From: a virus
Virus record (IMG/VR): IMGVR_UViG_3300031759_000004
Coordinates: 62,001 to 126,000 of that record
DNA length: 64,000 nucleotides
Strand: one strand, 5' to 3'
In this document: piece by piece, positions 16,112-24,300 of the stretch
Numbering within the stretch: the stretch's first letter is position 1
How the letters are laid out: the number at the start of each line of letters is the position of its first letter
Program-made: the position numbers and the translations under genes
Notes under the pieces: model-generated
What the model was told of the DNA's origin: nothing
Seen by the model: only the letters and a program-made list of their open reading frames with translations
Database searches by the model: none

Positions 16112-16155
16112 GAACGGCAACCTGTCATTTCTTTGCTACGTTGCCGTTCGCTTTT
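16112..16155 (+). terminator. Hairpin with short T-run: terminator or attenuator
   Basis: A perfect 10-bp stem (16112-16121 with 16140-16149), 18-nt loop, then GCTTTT. It could end the uvsX unit or act as an attenuator in the leader of the gene at 16169, since a promoter lies upstream and the ATG is 20 nt beyond. Confidence 0.65.
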
Positions 16156-16168
16156 AAGCCTTAACATT

Positions 16169-16993
16169 ATGCCCACTGATCTGACTGCGGGATGGTACCG
16201 TCGGGTAAACGACGTACTACGGGAAGAACCCCAACTGAGCACAAGCTTGTGCAAAGAAACCGAAACCGTGCAAGACGGCAGCCCGAACGGCACCGACTAC
16301 TCCAAAACGGTTTGTGACCTCACCCGGGCGATCTATCGCTCCGGCAAAGACGTGCCCAAGCTGACCAAGCAGCAAATCATTGGCAGCGCCACCAGTGTGT
16401 TGATACTGGATACGCCGCTGCCGGTCGTCAGGGAACTGATGCAAAAGCCAGTTCCCGTGCGCAGCGCTGAACCCAAGAAAACAGCGCCCGCCAAACCCAA
16501 GCCGCCGGAAAAACCCGTCAGCCCTCGCCCAAAAGTAGAACCTTCTGAACCCAAGCCCGCCGCCAAAGTTGAACCCAAGCCGGTCGTCAAGGCGGAGGTC
16601 AAACCCGAACTCAAGCCGCTCAACCGCCCGGCGGAACCGGCTCCAGCCAAGCCCGCCCCGGCTAAACCGGTCCCGGCTAAGCCCGCACCGGCGGCAGCCG
16701 CCGTAGTCCGCGAAAGCGAGGACACGGACGTGGAGGCCAAACCTGCGCCCAAGACGGCGCTGTCCAAGCCCATCAAGTCAGGCACCAAGCCCAGCACTGA
16801 CGAAATCACCTACATCCGGGACAAGATACCTTACATTCCCGGGCTGACCATCATCAACAATCTGCACGCCATCATGCTCTTGATGGAACCGTACGTCCGG
16901 CGCGGGGACAAAGTGGCCGCCGATCTAAACGACGAATTTGCCACCTTGATCGACAAAGTTTACGTCCTCGTTACCCTACCTTCCGGTGGCTAA
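16169..16993 (+). CDS. Hypothetical protein with proline-rich linker
   Basis: This encodes 274 residues from ATG 16169. Residues 1-95 are a helical domain with no family I recognise. Residues 100-205 are a low-complexity linker of K-P, E-P and A-P-A-K-P repeats, which would be stiff and extended. Residues 220-274 are a small helical domain. Two folded ends joined by a long linker suggest a tether or scaffold. It overlaps the sigma-like gene by 8 nt, so it is probably made together with the transcription factors. Confidence 0.75.
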   Translation: MPTDLTAGWYRRVNDVLREEPQLSTSLCKETETVQDGSPNGTDYSKTVCDLTRAIYRSGKDVPKLTKQQIIGSATSVLILDTPLPVVRELMQKPVPVRSAEPKKTAPAKPKPPEKPVSPRPKVEPSEPKPAAKVEPKPVVKAEVKPELKPLNRPAEPAPAKPAPAKPVPAKPAPAAAAVVRESEDTDVEAKPAPKTALSKPIKSGTKPSTDEITYIRDKIPYIPGLTIINNLHAIMLLMEPYVRRGDKVAADLNDEFATLIDKVYVLVTLPSGG

Positions 16994-17990
16994 GAAAGCA
17001 TCCAATCCCGTCGACGGCGAGCACATCTTTCCGGCGAGCAAATTAACGCCTTTGGCGGTCCAGTGGAAGCAGTTGAATGCCACGGGCCGTCACAAAGAGG
17101 CCATGCTCGTCCTGGAAGAGATCGTCATCGGTTCCACGGCCATGTTTCAACGCCTGGCCCAATTTGAAGACTTCCACTACACGGTGGACCTCCCGATCCT
17201 GGTCAGCGCGGCCCAGGAGAAGGTGATCAAGTGGCTGGCCAAATGGCAGCCCAAGAAAGGCAAGCTTTTCTCCTGGTTCAGCAAGTGCGCCAAGAACGCG
17301 TTCAAATCCGAGCTGGTCAAGGTCAACCAGTACCGCAAGCGCTATCATGTCACCAGCGAGCACCTGGAGAAGTTTTACGGCGTCGAAGACCACGAAGTCA
17401 ACAAGCACGACCTGTCCCTGGAAGTGCGCAAGCGGATCACCGACATCATCTGTCGCTGGTCCGACCCGCAGATCATCGGCGCGCTGCGCTTCTCCCTGGA
17501 GTGCATCGTCGAGGACGAGCACGACCGCCAGGCGGTGGTGCGCTCGGCGGCTTACGCCTACTGTCTCAGCCTGGAATTCAGCAAGTACCTGTACGAGTGG
17601 TGTACGGTGGCCTTGCGCACGGCGTTTTACGACAAAGCCTATATTCCGTACACGGAGTACGAGCTGCTGATGGCGGCGGAGAGCTTCACCTTTCTTCCCG
17701 ACCTGTTCAACATCATCGGCATCGAAAAGGGCAAGGAAGTGCTGGCCATTTTTGGCGGCCACCGGATCAAATTTCCAACCTTGCAGGCCGTGGCCCTGCT
17801 GGTTGAGAAACAAAAAATAGCCCGCGACATCGAGCGCAGCGATCAGGACCCCGATGCCGTCGTGGAGGTGGCGCGCAAATATAAACGGACCCAGCGCGCC
17901 GCCGAACAGATATTCAACGAAATGTTAGAAATAAGAGACCCCCGACGTTATGGCGAATATGGCGTTTTCGACGAAGATTCCGGACAGTGA
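16986..17990 (+). CDS. Sigma-factor-like protein (T4 gp55 type)
   Basis: This encodes 334 residues from GTG 16986, overlapping the previous gene by 8 nt. Residues 80-120 resemble sigma region 2: a helix followed by F-S-W-F-S-K-C-A-K-N-A-F-K-S-E-L-V-K and a basic stretch, the -10-binding and core-binding part. T4 gp55 is an equally divergent sigma of 185 residues that reads late promoters with only a -10 element. The remainder is helical with no clear region 4, so -35 recognition seems unlikely. It is a candidate reader of the start-proximal motif seen across this window; that link is inference. Confidence 0.65.
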   Translation: MAKKASNPVDGEHIFPASKLTPLAVQWKQLNATGRHKEAMLVLEEIVIGSTAMFQRLAQFEDFHYTVDLPILVSAAQEKVIKWLAKWQPKKGKLFSWFSKCAKNAFKSELVKVNQYRKRYHVTSEHLEKFYGVEDHEVNKHDLSLEVRKRITDIICRWSDPQIIGALRFSLECIVEDEHDRQAVVRSAAYAYCLSLEFSKYLYEWCTVALRTAFYDKAYIPYTEYELLMAAESFTFLPDLFNIIGIEKGKEVLAIFGGHRIKFPTLQAVALLVEKQKIARDIERSDQDPDAVVEVARKYKRTQRAAEQIFNEMLEIRDPRRYGEYGVFDEDSGQ

Positions 17991-19467
17991 TTGCTGGCAG
18001 GTAAAACTGACCCGGCACCACGTCTGTCGCGGCCCGCTCTGGGCCGACCCCAAGCTGCGACCACCCATCTTGGAAGAGATGATGGAAGACCTGGAGCGCG
18101 TGATCGCCTCCGTGGCCTGGCAGTACCGGGATGTGACCACCCCGTTCATGCACTACGACGAATTGATCGGCGAGGGCCGGTTGAAGCTCGCGGAGCTGAT
18201 CAGCAAGGGCGAGCTGGACCGCCAGGTCAGCCGCTACGACTTCTTCCGCTTCTTCACGGCCTGCGTGAGCAACATGGCCCGCAGCCGTCTACAGAAGTAC
18301 CGGTTCACGGAAAAGCGCACCGGCCAGAAGCCGCCGCCCCGGGACCAGCGTTTCGCCCCGGCACCAGGGGCTAAGCCCTTGAGTGTAGACGACGACAACG
18401 AGCATGAAGAGGAGGCCCCCGCTTACCACAAAAACGTCGAGCTGAGCCTGGACGATCCGGAGCTGAACGTCCAGGTGGCCAACGGCAGCGACCATGACCA
18501 GCAGGAAGCCCGCGAGGTCGAGGCGGAGTATGAGTCGCTGTTGACGGAGACGGAAATCCTGGTGTTCCGGCAGCTCCACCGGCCCAACGCCAAAGCCTGC
18601 TGCCTGGCCCAGCTGGACGCCTGGCGTAAACGGGAGGACCAGGGCTTCAACATCAAGCTCAAGAACGAGCATCTGGCCGAGGGGTTGGGCATGGATGTCA
18701 AGGACTTCGCCAAATACGTTCTAACAGTCAGGCAGAAAATCACCGCCTACCGCAACATGAGCAACGAACAACTAGATGAACAAAGCCGCCGGAACGTCCT
18801 GATCGCCACCTTGAGCCAGCTGTTTGGCATCCAGATTCCCGCCAATCTGCACGACGACATGGTGGTCCGGCGATTGTTTACGATGGCGGCGCGCAATCAA
18901 TTTGACGAGAAGGTCAAGGGCAAGCCCGAGGTGGAGGAGATGCTGATCGAGATCGGGGCCAAGCCGCCCCGGATGATCGGCAACATCATGTCCTGCTACG
19001 GCATCCTGTACTCCCGCAACTGCCGCAAATGCAACATGTGCGACATGCGGGACAGCTGCCGGATCGAAGCGGCCAACCTGGGCCTGACCACTATGGCCAT
19101 CAGCCCGCGCCTGCTGGGCCGCAACCAGGAGCGCATCCCGGCCTGCCTGCCGCACCCGGCGGACAAGGAGTTCCGGGTTTCCAGCAGCGACGAGCAGGAA
19201 ATCATCGCCTACCTGGATGACAGCTTTTCCCGCCGTGTGGAAGACGAAACCATTGTCTACTACGGCGAGGACTCGTCCAACAACCGGCACCGGGTCCTGT
19301 TCACGGTAGACAACACCAGCCCCATGCGCCTGCGGTTCAGCGCGCCCAGCGACAAGCTCAAGACCCGGCTGGTCAGCAAGCAGAAGGCGTGGCAGCCCCG
19401 GGATTGCGCCTCGCTCGCGGAAATCTTCGCCCTGATCGAACAACACGCCAAAGAGGCGCTCAGCTAA
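17950..19467 (+). CDS. Second sigma-like protein with a four-cysteine cluster
   Basis: This encodes 505 residues from ATG 17950 (or 17959), overlapping the previous gene by 41 nt. Residues 45-120 look like sigma region 2 (Y-D-E-L-I-G-E-G-R-L-K-L, then F-F-R-F-F-T-A-C-V-S-N-M-A-R-S-R-L-Q-K). An acidic linker follows. Cysteines at 358, 361, 364 and 370 (C-x2-C-x2-C-x5-C) could bind zinc or an Fe-S cluster. The last 80 residues form a separate alpha/beta domain. Two adjacent sigma-like genes suggest a late or middle transcription switch. Sigma assignment is by motif shape, not alignment. Confidence 0.6.
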   Translation: MANMAFSTKIPDSDCWQVKLTRHHVCRGPLWADPKLRPPILEEMMEDLERVIASVAWQYRDVTTPFMHYDELIGEGRLKLAELISKGELDRQVSRYDFFRFFTACVSNMARSRLQKYRFTEKRTGQKPPPRDQRFAPAPGAKPLSVDDDNEHEEEAPAYHKNVELSLDDPELNVQVANGSDHDQQEAREVEAEYESLLTETEILVFRQLHRPNAKACCLAQLDAWRKREDQGFNIKLKNEHLAEGLGMDVKDFAKYVLTVRQKITAYRNMSNEQLDEQSRRNVLIATLSQLFGIQIPANLHDDMVVRRLFTMAARNQFDEKVKGKPEVEEMLIEIGAKPPRMIGNIMSCYGILYSRNCRKCNMCDMRDSCRIEAANLGLTTMAISPRLLGRNQERIPACLPHPADKEFRVSSSDEQEIIAYLDDSFSRRVEDETIVYYGEDSSNNRHRVLFTVDNTSPMRLRFSAPSDKLKTRLVSKQKAWQPRDCASLAEIFALIEQHAKEALS

Positions 19468-19468
19468 C

Positions 19469-19795
19469 ATGCCTGCCATTCCCGCTCCCGAAAAGCCGAT
19501 GTCGCGCTTCGAGGCCCAGCGCAAGCTGGGTCTGTTTGCGCCCTTGGACTTCACCATGGCCGCCCTCATTCTGTTCAGCTGGATGACGCTGGGCTTCTGG
19601 AAGCTGTTCGGCGCGCCGACGGCCAACGAGCTGATCGCCTTTGCCATCGTGAACGTGGTGGTGACCCAGCTGTGGATCGTGGTGCTGTGCTACCGGGTGC
19701 TCGTGTTCGTGCTGGACCTGGGCGCGGACGTCAATCTGATGCCAGAGTCCGCCGCGCGCATCGTGGTGGGCTACTGGGAGGGCCGGAACAAGTGA
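19469..19795 (+). CDS. Small inner-membrane protein, two TM helices
   Basis: This encodes 108 residues from ATG 19469. Two hydrophobic segments, about residues 27-48 and 55-82, are long enough to span the membrane, with a short charged loop between. The N-terminus is basic, so both ends are probably cytoplasmic. No holin-specific motif is seen, although a two-helix protein of this size could be one. It lies between transcription genes and an HU-like gene, with a 4-nt overlap (GTGA) to the latter. Confidence 0.7.
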   Translation: MPAIPAPEKPMSRFEAQRKLGLFAPLDFTMAALILFSWMTLGFWKLFGAPTANELIAFAIVNVVVTQLWIVVLCYRVLVFVLDLGADVNLMPESAARIVVGYWEGRNK

Positions 19796-20079
19796 ATTAC
19801 AACCGCAACCAGCTGGCCGTAGACTTGAACAAGCGCCTGGACCTGCCGGTCTCCCGCGCCCTGGGAATTGTAGACACCATCCTGGACTGCGTCACCGAGG
19901 CGCTGGGCAAGGGCCGCCGGGTGGAGTTCCGCAACTTCGGCGTGCTGGAGGTGGTCACCCGCAAGCCCAAGGTGGGCCGCAACCCCAAGCGCCCACACGC
20001 CGCCCAATACCACATCCCGGCCCGCCAGGCGGTCCGCTTTCGCATGGGCAAGGTGCTGACCTCCCGGCTTAACAACTGA
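19792..20079 (+). CDS. HU/IHF-family DNA-bending protein
   Basis: This encodes 95 residues from GTG 19792, overlapping the preceding stop as GTGA. The body follows HU/IHF: two N-terminal helices, V-E-F-R-N-F-G-V-L-E, a basic beta arm with G-R-N-P-K, and P-A-R-Q-A-V-R-F-R-M-G-K at the end. The G-R-N-P motif marks the DNA-inserting arm tip. Length equals cellular HU/IHF. It would bend or compact DNA, possibly for packaging or recombination. It is cotranscribed with the sigma-like genes. Confidence 0.9.
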   Translation: MNYNRNQLAVDLNKRLDLPVSRALGIVDTILDCVTEALGKGRRVEFRNFGVLEVVTRKPKVGRNPKRPHAAQYHIPARQAVRFRMGKVLTSRLNN

Positions 20080-20084
20080 AGCGT

Positions 20085-20321
20085 ATGGAAACCAAAGTCA
20101 TGCCCCTGCCCCGGGTCAAAGCCACCGCCCGCATCCAGCTGACCGTGGAGATCAAAGCCACGTCGCCCTGGGGCCACGACTGCCTGATCGGCCAGCTGTA
20201 CGACCAGGCGGCCAAAGAGGCGGTGGAAACGCTGACGTGCCTGTTCCGGGCCAACGCTGCCGCCGCTAAAATCGTCGGCGAGCCAAAAGTCATCGGCGTG
20301 CTCACGGAATCTGAATCATGA
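20085..20321 (+). CDS. Small hypothetical protein
   Basis: This encodes 78 residues from ATG 20085. The predicted pattern is a beta strand pair followed by a long helix (D-Q-A-A-K-E-A-V-E-T-L) and a final strand, a simple alpha/beta fold. No metal site or membrane segment is present. It lies 5 nt after the HU-like gene and overlaps the glycosyltransferase at 20318 by 4 nt. Function is unknown. Confidence 0.65.
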   Translation: METKVMPLPRVKATARIQLTVEIKATSPWGHDCLIGQLYDQAAKEAVETLTCLFRANAAAAKIVGEPKVIGVLTESES

Positions 20322-21247
20322 AATCTTTCATCGGCATCCTCACCTTCCGGCGGCTGGCGGCGCTCCAGGCCATGATGGCCGGAATTGAAGAGCACTGCTC
20401 CCAGTACCAGTGCGCCATCGCTGAAGACTGCGGCCAGCGGGACAGCACGTCGAGCTTCCTGAAAGCGGGCCGCACGACAGAGTACGCCTACCGGCGCGAT
20501 CTCATGGCCACGGAATACGTAGACAGCGGCGACCCGGCGGCGGTCTATCCCAACGCCCGGGTGCTCCTGGGCGAACGCAACCTGGGGGTGGCAGGCAACA
20601 GCAACCGGCTGATCAAAATGTTCATGGACTCGGGCTGCGACCACCTGTGCCTGTGTAACGACGACCTGCTGGTCACCGGTGATTTCGTCCGCGCGTACGC
20701 CCAGGCGCACGATGACCTGGGCGTGGGCCTGTTCTGTTTCTGCGACTTCGACAAGGCCAGCCCGGCCATCTCCGGCAACCCGGAGAGCTACAAGTGGGTC
20801 ACGTACCCCTGGCGCGGGTACAAGGTCAAGATGCTGCCGCGCATGACCGGAATCATGATGTCCATGACCCGGGCGGTGATTGAAAAGATCGGTTACTTCG
20901 ACACTGAGTTTGGGAAATTCGGCGAGGAGCACTGCGACTTCAACATCCGGGCGCGCCTGGCTGGTTTCATCCAGATGGAAAAGCAGGACATGAACTGCCT
21001 GGACATCGAACATGGTCTGCTCCAGCACCAGGATGTCCCCACCAGCTTTGCCGGGGTTCCGCGCAAGCAGGCCGACCTGGTTGCCTCCCAGGCCATGAAC
21101 CGGGCCACGCGTGAGTATAGCTACCGTCACTACTACCGTCCGTTCAAGCTGATCTATCCCCCGTGGTCGGGCGGCTACATGAACGCAGGCAGCTCCACCC
21201 GTCAACTTGAGCAGGTCGGTTATCGGATTCTCACTGACCTGGTGTAG
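20318..21247 (+). CDS. GT2-family glycosyltransferase
   Basis: This encodes 309 residues from ATG 20318. It has the GT2 layout: N-terminal I-G-I-L-T-F-R-R-L, G-E-R-N-L-G-V-A-G-N-S-N-R near 88-100, L-C-L-C-N-D-D as the DxD-type metal site near 112-118, and G-K-F-G-E-E-H-C-D-F as the catalytic-base region near 205. It has no membrane segment, so it should act in the cytoplasm. It stands alone between HU-like and head genes, unlike the clustered transferases at 9-12 kb and 60-64 kb. Its stop lies inside the GTAGTTAG motif of the next gene. Confidence 0.85.
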   Translation: MKSFIGILTFRRLAALQAMMAGIEEHCSQYQCAIAEDCGQRDSTSSFLKAGRTTEYAYRRDLMATEYVDSGDPAAVYPNARVLLGERNLGVAGNSNRLIKMFMDSGCDHLCLCNDDLLVTGDFVRAYAQAHDDLGVGLFCFCDFDKASPAISGNPESYKWVTYPWRGYKVKMLPRMTGIMMSMTRAVIEKIGYFDTEFGKFGEEHCDFNIRARLAGFIQMEKQDMNCLDIEHGLLQHQDVPTSFAGVPRKQADLVASQAMNRATREYSYRHYYRPFKLIYPPWSGGYMNAGSSTRQLEQVGYRILTDLV

Positions 21248-21251
21248 TTAG
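21244..21251 (+). promoter_or_regulatory. GTAGTTAG start-proximal motif
   Basis: GTAGTTAG begins 15 nt before ATG 21259, and its first TAG is the stop of the glycosyltransferase. It is the candidate promoter for the head-protein cluster 21259-24196. Confidence 0.6.
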
Positions 21252-21258
21252 CCCAGGT

Positions 21259-21696
21259 ATGAGCTACAACCCATTTTTGCGCCGCCTGCTGGGCGAGTCG
21301 GACGATGAAATCGCGCCGCCCGAGGTAGACGACGCGGCTCAGAGCCAGGCGCAAGCAGGTCCGGAGCCAGCCCAGATTGATCCGGAGCCAACCGAGATGG
21401 ATGCGCCGCCAGCTCAATCCAGCACCGTGCCGGTTCAGGAGCTGGCCCGCATGTGGCAATCCGGCCAGAAGATGGACGTGGCCACCCAGCTGATGTTTAC
21501 ACCCGCCAGCTACGTTGATTTTGTCAACCTGTGCTTTGTGATCGGCCAGGGCGCAGGGCGCGAGCTTGGCCAGCTGCTGGACGAGCTGGCGGATTCGGAG
21601 AACATTCCCGTGCCGGAGCCGTCGTCCGATTATTCCCAGATTTTGCAGCGGGTGGTCGCCAACCGTGACAAAGGCACAATGGAGCCGGTTTCGTGA
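21259..21696 (+). CDS. Probable prohead core/internal protein with capsid-targeting-like peptide
   Basis: This encodes 145 residues from ATG 21259. It opens with a basic amphipathic helix (F-L-R-R-L-L-G-E) and then becomes acidic and Pro/Gln-rich, like T4 core proteins with a capsid-targeting sequence cut after (L/I)-x-E. A helical domain fills residues 55-130. It is the first of four adjacent genes with almost the same N-terminus, directly upstream of the prohead protease. In T4 the core-protein genes 67 and 68 occupy the same place. Confidence 0.75.
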   Translation: MSYNPFLRRLLGESDDEIAPPEVDDAAQSQAQAGPEPAQIDPEPTEMDAPPAQSSTVPVQELARMWQSGQKMDVATQLMFTPASYVDFVNLCFVIGQGAGRELGQLLDELADSENIPVPEPSSDYSQILQRVVANRDKGTMEPVS

Positions 21697-21908
21697 ATGC
21701 ACTGATTGCACAGGTACTGGGCGAAGACAGCGAAACCTCCGGCAGCCCGGAAGAGCGCCGGGAGGTGGAGCTGGCCAACGCCATTGTGGCCGCCGCCAAG
21801 CGCGGCGACCGCGACCAGATCATCGCCCTGGCCAGCGAACTGATCCGGATGCACGATCCGGCCACGGCGGCCTCCTACGACCGGGAAATGTCAAAATTAC
21901 GCGTATGA
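21693..21908 (+). CDS. Small prohead core-type protein with targeting-like peptide
   Basis: This encodes 71 residues from ATG 21693, overlapping the previous stop by 4 nt. Residues 1-11 end in V-L-G-E, followed by an acidic Ser-rich stretch and one long charged helix. T4 gp67 is similarly small, acidic and helical. Its stop overlaps the next ATG. The role as a scaffold-core component is inferred from N-terminus, size and position. Confidence 0.7.
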   Translation: MNALIAQVLGEDSETSGSPEERREVELANAIVAAAKRGDRDQIIALASELIRMHDPATAASYDREMSKLRV

Positions 21909-22510
21909 ATCCAATGTTGAAACGTGTGCTTGGCGAAGAGCGCGGCACCAAAGGGGTAATTCCTGACGACGCCGAAGAGCACGACATGACCCAGGAAGTG
22001 GTAGGCAAACCGCTGGCTCCGCTGACCCGGGTGGTCCAGGAACCCAGCAAGCCGACCGGCGAAAAGGAGAAGTACCTGACGCCGTACTCGGCGCTGACCG
22101 CCCCGGACTGCACGCCCGACTCACAGCAGCCCATCGACCCCTCCAAAGTGCCAGGCAGCGGCAGCCCGCAGAAGTTTACCGTGGCTGACCTGGAGAACGC
22201 CCCGGAGCTGCCCCAGAACGGCATGGGCCAGAGCGATCCAGCCATGCGCGCCATGGATGTGCTTTTGGGCCACCGGCGCACTGGAGCGCCTGCGCGCAAC
22301 GGCCAGGAGATGGCCGCCGCCGGAGCCGTGTCCACCGAGGAGGCTGAGGCCATGGTGCAGAATATGACGGTCTTGACTGAAGACGCGCCCCAGGCGCAGG
22401 GCCACGCCGCCATGGCGTTGCTATCGGCCAAGGACGGCGGCACGATGCCGGAGCCGACCAGCAATTTTAATCCCACCAACGCCTACGAGGCCCTGCGGAG
22501 GTTCATGTGA
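21905..22510 (+). CDS. Prohead core/internal protein with targeting-like peptide
   Basis: This encodes 201 residues from ATG 21905. Residues 1-11 (M-N-P-M-L-K-R-V-L-G-E) are the same type of peptide as in the two genes before it. The rest is disordered-looking, rich in Pro, Glu, Gln and Ala, ending in a short helix (A-Y-E-A-L-R-R-F-M). This fits an internal protein that is trimmed during head maturation. Overlaps of 4 nt at both ends show tight translational coupling. Confidence 0.72.
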   Translation: MNPMLKRVLGEERGTKGVIPDDAEEHDMTQEVVGKPLAPLTRVVQEPSKPTGEKEKYLTPYSALTAPDCTPDSQQPIDPSKVPGSGSPQKFTVADLENAPELPQNGMGQSDPAMRAMDVLLGHRRTGAPARNGQEMAAAGAVSTEEAEAMVQNMTVLTEDAPQAQGHAAMALLSAKDGGTMPEPTSNFNPTNAYEALRRFM

Positions 22511-22989
22511 GCCAGGACGCCGACACGTTCTGGGGCCGGTGCTCGGTGATGACCGAAGCTGAGATCGCGGCCAGTCCTTTGGTTTACCACTCCCACAGCC
22601 AGCCGCACTGGCGTGACGACAACACCTGCTCCCACTGCGGCGGCATGAAGCCATCCATCGCCCTGGAGGCCATCAAAAACGGTGCGACGGTGGTGCCGAC
22701 CGACAAGAATTACAAAATCTACCTGGAGCCGGTGGCGGGCCAGCACCTGCCCAGCAGCCCGGCCAACAAGTGCTACCTGAACCATTTCAGCGAAGCCCAG
22801 GCCGTCGAATTCGTGCTCCTGAATGAGCAGGGCAAGATGAAGCTCGCGACGCCAGGCCGATTTTACAGCGGGCTGTGCTTCGGTATCTACAAAGACGCCA
22901 TAACCAAGGCACTGCATGAACACAACGCTACGAAGAGTCCTGGGGGAGAGCCAGCAAAGCCAGCCGACCCAGTCCCTGGAAGTAATTGA
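22507..22989 (+). CDS. Conserved phage protein with CxxC motif
   Basis: This encodes 160 residues from GTG 22507, overlapping the previous stop as GTGA. Near residues 34-48 it has W-R-D-D, then C-S-H-C-G-G-M-K-P. Later come Y-K-I-Y-L, a K-C-Y-L-N-H-F strand, and P-G-R-F-Y-S-G. I recognise this order from an uncharacterised protein found in many phages; its role is not known to me. The 3' 74 nt overlap the next gene in another frame. Confidence 0.72.
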   Translation: MSQDADTFWGRCSVMTEAEIAASPLVYHSHSQPHWRDDNTCSHCGGMKPSIALEAIKNGATVVPTDKNYKIYLEPVAGQHLPSSPANKCYLNHFSEAQAVEFVLLNEQGKMKLATPGRFYSGLCFGIYKDAITKALHEHNATKSPGGEPAKPADPVPGSN

Positions 22990-23212
22990 GGCCACGCGCG
23001 CAGAGACGTATCACGTCTGTCCGCACTGCCAGCAGGAAATTCACGAGAAGCACGTCTTTTTCCAGGGCGAGAGCATGGATCAGGCGTACCATTCCGACTG
23101 CAAAGGCCCGATCATCTGGCCGCCCAAGACCATCCGGGCCGCGCACGAAAAGTTCCGGCAGGCGGCCCGGGACCCGAACCACCCCTGGCACGACATTTTC
23201 GGCAAAGGATGA
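22916..23212 (+). CDS. Small zinc-binding protein with targeting-like peptide
   Basis: This encodes 98 residues from ATG 22916, starting inside the preceding gene. Residues 1-11 (M-N-T-T-L-R-R-V-L-G-E) match the shared N-terminal peptide. Then C-P-H-C near 34-37 and H-x3-C near 59-63 form a plausible zinc site. The C-terminus is basic. If the peptide is a true targeting signal, the mature product is a small zinc protein carried in the head. Overlap with both neighbours suggests coupled translation. Confidence 0.72.
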   Translation: MNTTLRRVLGESQQSQPTQSLEVIEATRAETYHVCPHCQQEIHEKHVFFQGESMDQAYHSDCKGPIIWPPKTIRAAHEKFRQAARDPNHPWHDIFGKG

Positions 23213-23949
23213 ACGCCGCCCAGTTAGCCTTCAGCCTGTTGGAAACCGACGGCGAGTGGACGCCCGAGGGCTACACCCTGGTGGCCGCCGCCGACGTCGG
23301 GGACTACAACATGAAGCTCTGGCAGGGCAAAAAGCACATCAAGGGCGAGGAGGTCAAGTTCAACGAAATTTCGCTCAACCGGCGCGGCCTGTCGTTCGAC
23401 CCGGACAGCCAGCAGAAGCGCCAGGTGGGCGGACATCACGCGTTGGGCCACCGGCACGAGTTTCTGGACCTGGTGCGCAGCTGGATTTCCAAGTACGGCA
23501 CTCTCCTGGTCGGCAGCTACAACCAGGACAAGCTGAGCTTTTATCACCGGCTGCTGCGGCGCTACCTGCCCCGCGTACACGTGAGCGATCCATTTCCGCC
23601 GTTCGACGAATCAGAGGGTGTGGCCGACTACTTCACCATCGGCGACGCCAGGAACATCCGGCCCATGGGCGAGTCCGCTGAAAACGTAGACCCGCAGCGG
23701 TACATTGACGAATTGCCGTCTACTTTGGACCGGATGAAAGAGGCGGCTCTGGAGCGCTACAAGGAGTGCCTGCCGGGCATAAATCGGGATAATTTTTGCG
23801 ACTGGGCGGATGAAATTGCGCTCGCTATTGTATACGAGTTCATGCAACCAGATCAGCTTGAGCTGGTTGACAGTCGTGAATCGTTCAACTTAGCCTTCCA
23901 AGACCTGTCCGCCTACCTGGTAAAATATGCAGATTCCACCCTCCCCTGA
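23209..23949 (+). CDS. Hypothetical head-cluster protein with targeting-like peptide
   Basis: This encodes 246 residues from ATG 23209. Residues 1-12 end in F-S-L-L-E, again before an acidic segment. The body is a mixed alpha/beta protein with V-G-G-H-H-A-L-G-H-R-H near 75-85, a histidine-rich stretch that might bind metal. I do not recognise a family. It sits between the small core-type genes and the protease, so a head role is likely. It overlaps the next gene by 23 nt. Confidence 0.7.
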   Translation: MNAAQLAFSLLETDGEWTPEGYTLVAAADVGDYNMKLWQGKKHIKGEEVKFNEISLNRRGLSFDPDSQQKRQVGGHHALGHRHEFLDLVRSWISKYGTLLVGSYNQDKLSFYHRLLRRYLPRVHVSDPFPPFDESEGVADYFTIGDARNIRPMGESAENVDPQRYIDELPSTLDRMKEAALERYKECLPGINRDNFCDWADEIALAIVYEFMQPDQLELVDSRESFNLAFQDLSAYLVKYADSTLP

Positions 23950-24196
23950 ACCCCTGCACGTGATCATCACCCGGGAGATGTTCAGCACCTTTTGCACGCT
24001 GACCACTCCGGTGGACGGTTTCAGCGAAGAGCTTGAAATTGAGGAGGTTCGTGAGTGGTTCAAGCAGCGCGGCGCGAACATGGACGCCATCGAGGAAGCC
24101 TTGACCATGGCCTGGAATTTTCTGAAGGCAGAGGTGCTAATTGAGAGGCCGCGACTGCCCAAAGCGCCGGTGCTGCCTTATTCTCCCAACATTTGA
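23927..24196 (+). CDS. Small hypothetical protein
   Basis: This encodes 89 residues from ATG 23927, overlapping the previous gene. A short strand and two helices are followed by a basic, proline-rich end. The frame continues cleanly to the stop at 24196, about 100 nt before the protease start. It is the last gene of the coupled cluster starting at 21259. Function is unknown; position suggests head assembly. Confidence 0.62.
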   Translation: MQIPPSPEPLHVIITREMFSTFCTLTTPVDGFSEELEIEEVREWFKQRGANMDAIEEALTMAWNFLKAEVLIERPRLPKAPVLPYSPNI

Positions 24197-24266
24197 TGTA
24201 GTTTCAATCGTCTTAGCGGCGTTTTCGCGTTTCGTTTACTTTCGGCGGCGGTTCCTCGTGGTTATA

Positions 24267-24294
24267 GGCGGACCCTTTAATCAGCGCGTCCGCC
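24267..24294 (+). promoter_or_regulatory. Hairpin just upstream of the protease-scaffold start
   Basis: GGCGGAC (24267-24273) pairs perfectly with GTCCGCC (24288-24294) across a 14-nt loop, ending 6 nt before ATG 24301. It could limit ribosome access or define a processed 5' end. The rest of the 104-nt gap holds nothing I recognise. Confidence 0.4.
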
Positions 24295-24300
24295 GCATAC

